64,000 nucleotides of DNA from Pandoraea anapnoica (GTDB taxonomy: Bacteria > Pseudomonadota > Gammaproteobacteria > Burkholderiales > Burkholderiaceae): contig NZ_CABPSP010000007.1 in NCBI RefSeq assembly GCF_902459765.1, positions 186,001 to 250,000 of the forward strand, read 5' to 3'. Positions 40,524 through 47,493 of the stretch are shown piece by piece (positions within the stretch are counted from its first letter, which is position 1; every line of letters begins with the position of its first letter). A program made the position numbers and the translations under genes. Under the pieces are notes generated by a model that was given only the letters and a program-made list of their open reading frames with translations, did not search any database and was not told where the DNA came from.

Positions 40524-41018
40524 ATGTCTGGCATCTTCACTCCCGATGAAAACGAATTCGACGCTATCACCGAACTCTGGGAGGCGTCTGTGCGTGCCAC
40601 GCACGATTTCCTACGCGACGAGGATATTGCGTGGTTGCGTCCGCGAATTCGCAACGAGTATCTGGGCGCGGTGACGTTGCGTGTGTTCCGCGATGACGGT
40701 GGCGTCATTCGCGGCTTTCTTGGCGTGTCGCCGGGCAATGTGGAGATGCTGTTCGTCGCCCCCGAGGCACGTCGGCAGGGGATCGGCGCGACGTTACTCG
40801 CGTATGCGGTGCGTGAGTTGGACTGTGTCGGTGTCGACGTCAACGAACAGAATCCGCAGGCGCTGGCGTTCTATCGTCGCGAGGGTTTCGAGGTGATGGG
40901 ACGTTCCGAACTCGATGGTCAGGGGCGTCCGTTCCCGATCCTGCATATGCGGCTAGCAACGGCAAAACCCGTTGCGTCGACTTCAGCTACTGCGACGCCG
41001 GCAGCAGGCGCTGTTTAA
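40524..41018 (+). CDS. GNAT-family N-acetyltransferase
   Basis: A 164-residue acetyltransferase. The acetyl-CoA loop VAPEARRQGIGATLLAYAV (R/QxxGxG/A) is at about residues 75-93, and VDVNEQNPQALAFYRREGFEVMGR is the typical C-terminal motif. The layout resembles YjaB-type GNATs. The start at 40524 (MSGIFTPDE) is preferred over an in-frame ATG at 40467. Its 3' end overlaps the convergent EamA gene by 32 bp. Confidence 0.88.
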   Translation: MSGIFTPDENEFDAITELWEASVRATHDFLRDEDIAWLRPRIRNEYLGAVTLRVFRDDGGVIRGFLGVSPGNVEMLFVAPEARRQGIGATLLAYAVRELDCVGVDVNEQNPQALAFYRREGFEVMGRSELDGQGRPFPILHMRLATAKPVASTSATATPAAGAV

Positions 41019-41871
41019 TCTTCGCGCCGAAGACGTTCACCACGAGACCCGTCATGACGAGCACGGCACCGGCGATTTGCGGAGTCGTCAATTGTTCGTC
41101 CAGCAACAATGCTGCCGACGCCAGTCCGATGATCGGCACCAGCAGCGAGAACGGTGCGACCTGGCTGGCGGGGTAGCGCGTCATGAGACGCCCCCAAAGC
41201 GAGTAGCCGACGAGTGTGGCGATGAAGGCGAGGTAGGCGATTGCGAAGATAGACGACGCCGAGATGTGCTCGAGAGATTGCGTGATCTGCTGCGGACCTT
41301 CGAACCAGTATGAGAGTAGGACGAACGGAATCGGCGGAATCAGGCTTGCCCACACGACGAGTCCGACGAGATCGACCTTGCCGATTTTCTTCGTGACGAT
41401 GTTGCCGGTGGCCCAACTGAGCGAGGCGCACAATGTCAGCACGAAGCCGATGAGCGTCATGGCGCCGCCGCCCTGCATGCCGATGACGGCGAGCCCCGCC
41501 GCAGCAATCAACAGGCCGATGACGTTTTGCGCGCGAAAGCGTTCGCCGAGGCACATTGCCGCGAGGCCGAGCGTGAAGAAGGCCTGCGCCTGCAGCACGA
41601 GCGACGCGAGTCCGGCGGGCATGCCGACGTACATCGCAGTAAACAGGAGGGCGAACTGGCCGAACGAGATGGTGGCTCCGTAGGCGACCAGCCATCCGAG
41701 CGGCACTTGCGGGCGTTTGACGAAGAAGATCGCGGGGAACGCGGCAAGCAAAAATCGGAGTGCGCCCAGCAGCATGGGCGGAACGCCATGCAGGCCGACT
41801 TTGATGACGACGAAGTTCACGCCCCAGGCGAGTACGACGATCAGTGCCTGCAAGAGGTCCTTCGGTGCCAT
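40987..41871 (-). CDS. EamA/DMT-family transporter
   Basis: A 294-residue membrane protein with ten hydrophobic helices in two EamA halves. Signatures include VVLAWGVNFVVIKVGLHGVPPMLLGALRFLLAAFPAIF near the start and SLWGRLMTRYPASQVAPFSLLVPIIGLASAALLLDEQL in the second half. It resembles the O-acetylserine/cysteine exporter group (EamA proper), which is suggestive only. It starts 155 bp before the island edge and overlaps the GNAT gene end to end. Confidence 0.9.
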   Translation of the reverse strand: MAPKDLLQALIVVLAWGVNFVVIKVGLHGVPPMLLGALRFLLAAFPAIFFVKRPQVPLGWLVAYGATISFGQFALLFTAMYVGMPAGLASLVLQAQAFFTLGLAAMCLGERFRAQNVIGLLIAAAGLAVIGMQGGGAMTLIGFVLTLCASLSWATGNIVTKKIGKVDLVGLVVWASLIPPIPFVLLSYWFEGPQQITQSLEHISASSIFAIAYLAFIATLVGYSLWGRLMTRYPASQVAPFSLLVPIIGLASAALLLDEQLTTPQIAGAVLVMTGLVVNVFGAKIKQRLLPASQ

Positions 41872-41982
41872 GTTGGCGTCTCCTGTTGCCGAATAGTTAA
41901 TTTGTTATCGACGGAAGGCGAAAGTGTACTCCCGGTGCGTCGGCCTGTCGTGCGGGAAAACCTGTCGGAAGGCTTGCTGGCC

Positions 41983-42044
41983 GGAGGACGTACGTATGCC
42001 CCCTAGGCGCCTCTGGCCCCGGCGGCCGATGATGGATTGGACGG
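41983..42044 (+). pseudogene. Displaced native 5' end of dusA at the left island junction
   Basis: GGAGG (41983-41987) stands eight bases before ATG (41996). The frame reads MPPRRL...PMMDWT, entering the 19-bp att core in the same register as the intact dusA (residues APMMDWTD). It then runs into island DNA and meets a stop at about 42116. This is best explained as the original dusA start, separated from its body by the insertion. The stretch between RRL and PMM does not match typical DusA, so this remains an inference. Confidence 0.5.
42026..42044 (+). repeat. attL core repeat
   Basis: CCGATGATGGATTGGACGG, an exact 19-bp copy of the sequence at 51442-51460 in the same orientation. Flanking bases differ on both sides. 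Confidence 0.88.
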
Positions 42045-42097
42045 TTTGGAGGCGTGAGAGGCCCGTCGTTTGGACGATTGAGGGCAGGGCGGCGGTC

Positions 42098-42118
42098 GAT
42101 GTAGCACGGATGTAGCAC
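42098..42118 (+). repeat. Left integrase arm-type repeats
   Basis: GATGTAGCAC occurs twice, at 42098-42107 and 42109-42118, 11 bp apart or about one helical turn. It is the reverse complement of the GTGCTAC repeats at the right end of the island. Confidence 0.65.
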
Positions 42119-42243
42119 TTCTTTGTGCGGTTTGCCGTGCGTCGATCAACCTCAAAATGCGCCCCAAGGGTTTGATTTGCATCGCCCCCTCGGGGCAGAG
42201 CTTACGCGTCGAGCTTCAAGCTATTCCGGTTGACCTGCTCGAC

Positions 42244-42504
42244 TCAGTGGCAGAGTTGCTGGCACTCCTTCACAGCCGCTGCCCGGCGGTCGTCGATATA
42301 CTTCGCAAGATCCTCCACATGCACTCCCTTCGCGCTTTTCTGAGAGCCTTCCATGCGAACTAGCGGAAGCGCGATGTCGCCTGCGCCAATCTTTCGAGTC
42401 AGCTTCTCGGCGCTCAGGTGAGAGAAGTAGTCACGGCACACGAGGTCGATAGGGACTACCGCGACGGCACCGTACTGGGCCATAAGAAGAAAAGTGGTGT
42501 TCAT
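42244..42504 (-). CDS. PrtN-like pyocin activator family protein
   Basis: An 86-residue protein of the PyocinActivator family. The order MNTTFLLMAQYGAVAVVPIDLVC, RDYFSHLSAEKLTRKI, IALPLVRMEGSQKSAKGVHVEDLAKYIDDRR is characteristic, with an excisionase/helix-turn-helix-like fold. In Pseudomonas, PrtN activates pyocin genes, but homologues are widespread on integrated elements, where they may regulate or aid excision. It starts 12 bp after the Rep gene on the same strand, so the two likely form one transcript. Confidence 0.82.
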   Translation of the reverse strand: MNTTFLLMAQYGAVAVVPIDLVCRDYFSHLSAEKLTRKIGAGDIALPLVRMEGSQKSAKGVHVEDLAKYIDDRRAAAVKECQQLCH

Positions 42505-42515
42505 CGGCTACCTCC

Positions 42516-43316
42516 TCACGCTTTGCCGGAATCGGTTGGCCGCTCTTTTGTCGCCATCCAAAAGTAGCCGTTGTCCTGACTCCAATACCACGCGTGGTCC
42601 TCAAGCGTCGCACCGGTCTCTAGTGCCGAGTCGTAGGCAGCGACGATGGCCTCAGCGGCGCAATCCGCGAGGAAGTGCTTGACGGTCTCCGATTCAGGAA
42701 TCGTGATCCCGCGACTCGCCCAATATCGCTTCTCGTTCAACTGATGCTCGTCAAAGTTCTTGACGATGTATTTGCCGATGTAGGACGCGATCTTGTGACG
42801 CAGACCCACTTCGCGATTCGGATTGCGAACGTCGACGTTGCCGTTGTCTTCACCGACGACGCGCAGCCACAGCGTCCGCAGCACTCGGTAGTTCTGTCGC
42901 CCCTTAACGGCGATGTGAAGGTGCCACGCGCCGCGCTTTTGACGCTCTGCCACCGCGACGTACTGGAAGTTCTGAACCCGGCCTAGGAGGCGTCTCAGCG
43001 CGTCGAAATCGCGCTTGAGTCGTTCCTTGTCCAGCATGTTCTCGCGATACGTCAGGGTGATCATCCTGTCTGCACCAATGGCTTTGCAGCGCAAGCGAAC
43101 TTGCTGTTTCGCGCGCTTGGCGGCCATCAACTTGTTCTCCTCCGTGGTCTGCGACTCACCGCGTTTTGCGCGCGGCATGAGGTGAAGCGCTTGCGCCTTC
43201 AGGTAGCGGTCGAATCGAACCGCAGTCGCCTCAACTTGACCGTCCTCGAACACACGTCGACGGACGATCCATTCGCGACGGAAGGGGGAGTAGTTCATTA
43301 CGTTCGTGTCATTCAT
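42516..43316 (-). CDS. HUH rolling-circle replication initiator
   Basis: A 266-residue protein. Motif I is RMITLTYREN (about 84-93), motif II is WHLHIAVKG with the metal-binding His-Leu-His (132-134), and motif III is SYIGKYIVK with candidate nicking tyrosines at 179 and 183. This order defines HUH endonucleases of phage and plasmid Rep type, closest in look to filamentous-phage gene II-like Reps. The ATG at 43316 follows GAGGCAAGCG; a TTG at 43328 is the alternative. It implies that the island replicates as a circle or single strand after excision. Confidence 0.85.
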   Translation of the reverse strand: MNDTNVMNYSPFRREWIVRRRVFEDGQVEATAVRFDRYLKAQALHLMPRAKRGESQTTEENKLMAAKRAKQQVRLRCKAIGADRMITLTYRENMLDKERLKRDFDALRRLLGRVQNFQYVAVAERQKRGAWHLHIAVKGRQNYRVLRTLWLRVVGEDNGNVDVRNPNREVGLRHKIASYIGKYIVKNFDEHQLNEKRYWASRGITIPESETVKHFLADCAAEAIVAAYDSALETGATLEDHAWYWSQDNGYFWMATKERPTDSGKA

Positions 43317-44241
43317 CGCTTGCCTCAATCACGTTGATCAGGGGTCCCCTTGCGCGGATGGCTTGGGGAGTAAGTGTTCCTGTCGTGCCTTGTCTGGCGA
43401 GCGTTTCCGAGGACTTATCGTTAAATGCTAGTGATACAAGTCTACGGGCGCACTTCGTGCGCCCGCCGTCCTCGACCCTGCGGGCGGCGGGCGCTCGCAG
43501 TGCTTCCTAGCTGTTGTCCGTAACCCTTCACGAACACGGCGGGCGATAGCGCGCCGTGGACGACCGAAAGGTTTGGCATGAAGGCCAGAATGCAAAGGTA
43601 TGAGGTGACGGCGGACGCAGGAGGTAATACCCGCTGCTCGGTCACGCAAGCCGCGCTGAGCCGCGCGACAACCGCCCGGACTCCGCAAGGCACGCATACG
43701 CAACCCTCTCTCCGGGTACGGCGCTGACACTCCCGACGCTAGACGTCCTGAAAGACGACCGGCTTACGGAAGTACAAACGTCAACGAACGAACCAACGGC
43801 TCAGGTTGGGTTACGACGGTCTTACCTGCTGGGTGAGAAAGGGAATTTTTCGGATGATGGCCGCAGTACGACGATGGACACTGCCCGCGATGGGATCTTG
43901 GCCAAGCTCTCGTATAAATGCCCCAGCAAACGCCCTTGAGCGCGAATTGACTTCCAGCATCTGTAGCCGGAAGGGGTGATGCCATGTACTGAACACAATC
44001 GGGAGCCACGTATGGAAGCGTGGCGCGAATGTGGGGCTATTAAAGCAGCGCGCGAACGCACCGTATATGGGGAATTTCCGATTGAAGCGACGGGGAGGGG
44101 ACTGATGGCGTGCATGGCGAAAGGTTTGGCGTGAAATTGAAACAGCGAGCGTGCATGAGGAGGACGCGATGCTGTAGAGACAGCCGAAACATGCGGGGGG
44201 CCATGCCGTTGGCAGAGTTGTGTGAGCTGCGGGGCCGACGA
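43317..44241. other. Long non-coding stretch upstream of Rep with strong secondary structure
   Basis: About 925 bp without a credible gene; the open frames here are Arg-rich and lack ribosome sites. A 9-bp perfect hairpin, CGGGCGCAC-TTC-GTGCGCCCG, is at 43445-43465. Its right arm GCGCCCGCCG (43459-43468) can instead pair with CGGCGGGCGC (43485-43494), giving mutually exclusive folds. Position before the Rep gene makes a replication origin or leader RNA plausible. Confidence 0.5.
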
Positions 44242-44463
44242 TTATGCGTCGAGAAAGTCAGCCTTCAGCTTGTGGCATTCACAAACGAGTTCGACTGTCA
44301 TTTCCCCAAGCTCTTCGAAGATTGCGAGCAGGAATCGGTGGGGTATTTCGTTGCCGGTGTCCGTGGTCGTGCACGTCGTGAGGGCAAGGATGCGTTCGGA
44401 GAGCGTGTTGAGTTTGTCGACGGAAGCGTGGACTAAGGAAGCTGCGGGGAGATGAAGCGTCAT
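44242..44463 (-). CDS. Small hypothetical protein of the island
   Basis: A 73-residue protein, MTLHLPAASLVHASVDKLNTLSERILAL...ELVCECHKLKADFLDA. It is acidic and probably helical, with no motif I recognise. The ATG at 44463 is supported by AGAGG eight bases upstream. Codon choice looks coding and no competing frame has a ribosome site. It may belong to a replication or regulation module with Rep, which lies about 0.9 kb downstream on the same strand. Confidence 0.6.
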   Translation of the reverse strand: MTLHLPAASLVHASVDKLNTLSERILALTTCTTTDTGNEIPHRFLLAIFEELGEMTVELVCECHKLKADFLDA

Positions 44464-44850
44464 GCGGGGCACCTCTAACTAGCCAATCTGAGATTCCCGC
44501 CACCCGCTGCATTGCGCAGGGGTGGGCGGGCACTGGACTAGGTTTGCGAACCGCTGATGACTCGGATTTGGCGGCACGCCCGAAGGCGTCCCAATCCAGG
44601 CCCGCCCATTGAGGCAGGAAACGCATAGGTACGCGCACACAGAAGCCGCAAGAATCGCGGCTGTGTGCCCGAGAGATCATCATTCGGGTCGCAAAACCCG
44701 GTCGCGTTTGGGGCGCGACGGGAACCAGATTACCGATCCGACTTTGAGGGCACCACGCGTTCGGAGTCGCATTCTAGGTCACTCGTTGAGATTCAGAACA
44801 TTCCGATGCCTCAATAGGGATTCTCCTTGGTCGACCCGGACGTGATGAGT
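44464..44850. repeat. Non-coding stretch with long GC hairpin
   Basis: About 390 bp without a credible gene. CCCGCCACCC (44496-44505) pairs with GGGTGGGCGGG (44520-44530) with one bulge, with an inner CTGC-ATTGC-GCAG stem. It lies upstream of the 73-residue protein gene and could be its leader or an origin element. Confidence 0.4.
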
Positions 44851-44854
44851 GCCC

Positions 44855-44886
44855 AGAAACGAAAACGGAGCCGAAAGGCTCCGTTG
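44855..44886 (-). terminator. Terminator of the small membrane protein gene
   Basis: On the minus strand AACGGAGCC-TTTC-GGCTCCGTT is followed by TTCGTTTC, a good rho-independent terminator 21 bp past the stop at 44907. Confidence 0.8.
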
Positions 44887-44906
44887 ACTTGTGCGCGCAG
44901 GTGACT

Positions 44907-45185
44907 TTATCCGTACCGTTTTACCAGCAGCCCGCTACCAATGAGACCAGCGATCGTGGCAATCACCGTAGTGGTTACGCTGGGAGTCATAGTCGCTACC
45001 GCGAGGCTTACCGAAACTGTTCCCGCGAGAACAGAGGCGAGTTTTATTAACCCGCTCGAAGCCTGTGGCCGACGTTGATACGGAGTGCTGCGATGTCTGA
45101 AGCGAGTCTTTGGAATCTTGCGCGCTTTCGCTGAGCTAGCTGCAAGCTTTTTCCGTGCGGGTGTCGCGTACATGATTCGCTCCAT
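44907..45185 (-). CDS. Small cationic membrane protein
   Basis: A 92-residue protein. The first ~45 residues are strongly basic (ARKKLAASSAKARKIPKTRFRHR) and are followed by one or two hydrophobic helices (LIKLASVLAGTVSVSLAVATM, VIATIAGLIGSGLLV) and a KRYG end. No family recognised. A terminator directly after the stop supports it as a real gene. The ribosome site is weak (GAAGAAATGA before ATG), so the start might be the ATG four codons on. Confidence 0.6.
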   Translation of the reverse strand: MERIMYATPARKKLAASSAKARKIPKTRFRHRSTPYQRRPQASSGLIKLASVLAGTVSVSLAVATMTPSVTTTVIATIAGLIGSGLLVKRYG

Positions 45186-45416
45186 TCATTTCTTCGAGTG
45201 CTGACGACGGCTCGCATGCTAGCAGTCGATGCGGAGGTAATGGTGCCGCGATGCATGGGGTGCGCATGCGGCAGCGGGTACGTCGAGCGATGTGTGCTGT
45301 GTTGTTTGCCTTGATGCTGGTGACGTCACCGCGTGCGTGATTTACGCTCGGCTCGAAAGAGGGCGGGAGCTATTCTCGAAAATTTGAGATCGAGCCCAAG
45401 CAAACCCGTGCCACTG
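45186..45416. other. Intergenic sequence before the hip operator array
   Basis: About 230 bp between the small membrane protein start and the operator array. It should hold the divergent promoter for the membrane protein. No further copy of the array repeat is recognisable here. Confidence 0.35.
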
Positions 45417-45420
45417 TTTC

Positions 45421-45636
45421 GTATCCGAGCGGGAACAAGAATTATTGGAGCGCCCAAGTTGGGTGGTTTCGTACCTGATCGGGAACGAAATGGTAGCGTG
45501 CATAGGGTTTATCCGATTTCGTTCCCGAGCGGTAACGAAATTTGATCAAGAGCGGCCTTATTGTTATATCGTATCCGCTCGGGTACGAAATATGAGCCAA
45601 ATCGACTATCAGACTATAATGTTCCCGAACGGGAAC
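45421..45636 (+). repeat. Array of five palindromic hip operators at exact 50-bp period
   Basis: Sixteen-base units of the form GTTCCCGNNCGGGAAC occur at 45421, 45471, 45521, 45571 and 45621. Left halves vary (GTATCCG, GTACCTG, GTTCCCG); right halves are nearly constant. Flanks TTTC and GAAA extend the dyad in most copies. The last copy overlaps the base after a TATAAT (45615-45620) and ends 18 bp before the hipB start; the fourth copy covers the -35 area. Autoregulation by HipB is the natural reading. Confidence 0.85.
45615..45620 (+). promoter_or_regulatory. -10 box of the hipBA promoter
   Basis: TATAAT directly abuts operator copy five, 34 bp before the hipB ATG. The -35 region is weak (about ATGAGC at 45592-45597), which fits a repressor-controlled promoter. 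Confidence 0.6.
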
Positions 45637-45653
45637 GAAATGAGGTGGTGGCG

Positions 45654-46043
45654 ATGACTGACGAACTCATCAATGGTGCGGAATCTTTGGGCCGGACGAT
45701 AAGGCTCGCTAGGCTTCAGCAGGGCTTCACGCGTGACGCCTTGGCGCTGGCGACGGGCCTGTCGCCCAAGTTCATAAGCCAAGTGGAGGCAGGCAAACCG
45801 ACCGCGCAGTTGGGTAAGGTGCTCCACCTCTTGAGTGAGTTGGGCGTTTCAATACGTGCCCAAATTCCAGAGCTCTATTTCGAGCCTTCGAACACTCGTA
45901 TGTTGAGAGCTGCGGAACGGCTGGTCGCTAACCAATCGCCCGCTGATGTTGCGTCGAAAACGCGAAGAGCTAAAACGAACCAAGAGACTTCAGCCGCCCC
46001 CGAGACTGAGTCCTCGAAAGACGTGAAGAGGAAAGTTAAATGA
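45654..46043 (+). CDS. hipB: HipB-like antitoxin
   Basis: A 129-residue helix-turn-helix protein. The XRE-type domain (LGRTIRLARLQQGFTRDALALATGLSPKFISQVEAGKPTAQLGKVLHLLSELG) covers about residues 9-63. The C-terminal tail is disordered and charged (TNQETSAAPETESSKDVKRKVK), as expected for a protease-sensitive antitoxin. GAGGTGGTGGCG precedes the ATG. Its stop overlaps the hipA start (ATGA), so the two are coupled. It should bind the five operators upstream and neutralise HipA. Confidence 0.9.
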   Translation: MTDELINGAESLGRTIRLARLQQGFTRDALALATGLSPKFISQVEAGKPTAQLGKVLHLLSELGVSIRAQIPELYFEPSNTRMLRAAERLVANQSPADVASKTRRAKTNQETSAAPETESSKDVKRKVK

Positions 46044-47323
46044 CGGAGCGCTCACTGAAGGTGCTTTCCAACGGACAGCACATGGGAACCCTGACCGACA
46101 CCGACGGTGTTTGGTCGTTCGGGTACGCCCCGGAATGGCTTTCATTCGGGCCACGCTTTGAGTTGGCGCCAGCATTCCCCCTGAGCGAAAAAGTCGTCGT
46201 TGACGGCTCTAGTCAGCGACCGGTGCAGTGGTTTTTCGACAATCTTCTACCGGAAGAAGCCATGCGTGTTGCGCTTGCGAAGGAGGCAAAACTAGAGTCG
46301 GAGGATTCTTGGGGGTTATTGGCGTACTACGGACGCGAGTCCGCCGGATCTCTCACGTTGCTTCCCCTGAGTGAGAGCGACGACACCGGCGGTCGGCGTG
46401 AATTGCCATACGATTCTCTTGAAGCTCGTATTCAGGCGATGCCCTATGCTCCGATCACCTCCGACGCGCCAAAACGAATGAGTGCGGCCGGTGCCCAGCA
46501 AAAGTTGTTGGTGATTCTCGACACCGAGCATGGCAACCAGCTTTTTGAGCCGGAAGGGAATGAACCATCGACGCATATTCTCAAACCGGACATGCGCCAC
46601 ACCGGGTATCCGCATTCGGCTGTTAACGAGTTTTACACGATGCGTTTGGCCAAGGCGGTCGGCCTTCCTGTGCCGAATACGTACCTATTACGTGTCCCGT
46701 CGGCATGCTACGTGGTTGAGCGATTCGACCGAAATTTCAAGACCAGCCCTGTGCAGCGAATCCACACTCTCGATGCACTGCAACTCCTGACTCGTGACCG
46801 CACGTTCAAGTATCACTCGGCAAATGCTGAGTCTCTCTCTGCATGCATTGAGCGTCAGAGCGTAAAGGCTCTCAGCAGAACCGCCATATACCGATGGGCA
46901 GTGTTCAACGTGCTGGTAGGAAATGGGGACAACCATTTGAAGAACGTGTCGTTCTTTTCGCTGCCAAGTGGCTATGCACTGGCGCCGTTCTATGACTTGC
47001 TAAGCACGGTGGCGTATCACACGCCGGAAAACCACGGCTGGAGCCAATGGCCACATGTTGAATTGGCGATGCGAATCGGAAAGGCTACACATTTCGCTGA
47101 CGTGACCCGAGAGGAGCTTGTGAAATTCGGCGAAGTGCTGTCGCTCAATGAGAAGCAGGCGACCGTCATGCTCGACGACGTCATTGCCGACGTTCAAGGG
47201 CAAGCAGAACCTCTTCGTGCGTCTATTGAGAGTGAACACAACCTATCTGGCGGAGAGGCTCGATTGCTTCGTACGATAGTCAATATGCCAATCAAGGAAA
47301 TGACAGGGCGTTTGCGGGCGTGA
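46040..47323 (+). CDS. hipA: HipA-like serine/threonine kinase toxin
   Basis: A 427-residue HipA-family kinase. The N-terminal HipA-N1 domain runs to about residue 105. Kinase elements: Gly-rich loop with Ser148 (RMSAAGAQQK, the autophosphorylation position in E. coli HipA), ILKPD with Lys182, the catalytic GNGDNHLKN with Asp297, and FYDLLS with metal-binding Asp319. E. coli HipA phosphorylates glutamyl-tRNA synthetase and causes persistence; targets in other branches differ. All key residues are intact, so the toxin is probably active. Confidence 0.92.
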   Translation: MTERSLKVLSNGQHMGTLTDTDGVWSFGYAPEWLSFGPRFELAPAFPLSEKVVVDGSSQRPVQWFFDNLLPEEAMRVALAKEAKLESEDSWGLLAYYGRESAGSLTLLPLSESDDTGGRRELPYDSLEARIQAMPYAPITSDAPKRMSAAGAQQKLLVILDTEHGNQLFEPEGNEPSTHILKPDMRHTGYPHSAVNEFYTMRLAKAVGLPVPNTYLLRVPSACYVVERFDRNFKTSPVQRIHTLDALQLLTRDRTFKYHSANAESLSACIERQSVKALSRTAIYRWAVFNVLVGNGDNHLKNVSFFSLPSGYALAPFYDLLSTVAYHTPENHGWSQWPHVELAMRIGKATHFADVTREELVKFGEVLSLNEKQATVMLDDVIADVQGQAEPLRASIESEHNLSGGEARLLRTIVNMPIKEMTGRLRA

Positions 47324-47493
47324 CGCTTCGCATCACACCAACTCTCGGACGGTCATGGCCAAGGTTGCTCTGTTTTCATAGCCTATTGGCCCTATTGAAG
47401 GGGGCGGGTCACCGCCCCCGCTAGCCCTCATTTGAGCACAAGCAACGCGGCGTGGGGGGGGGGGCACACAATGCGCAACTAACCCCTGTCAAG
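47324..47493. repeat. Convergent gap with GC hairpin and G11 tract
   Basis: Between convergent hipA and the NACHT gene. A GGGGGCGG-GTCA-CCGCCCCC hairpin lies at about 47400-47419, without a clear T tail. A run of eleven G bases occupies 47454-47464. Confidence 0.55.

Noticed and set aside
43428-43730. 100-codon minus-strand frame in the island
   Set aside because: The translation is Arg/Pro-rich and random-looking, it has no good ribosome site and it overlaps the structured hairpin region.
44110-44436. 108-codon plus-strand frame opposite the small island gene
   Set aside because: The minus-strand frame has the better ribosome site and a more protein-like composition; the plus frame is Arg/Cys-rich at its start.
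45421-45636. Regularly spaced repeats resembling a short CRISPR array
   Set aside because: The units are palindromic and degenerate, only five exist, no cas genes are near, and they overlap the hipB promoter. They are operators.
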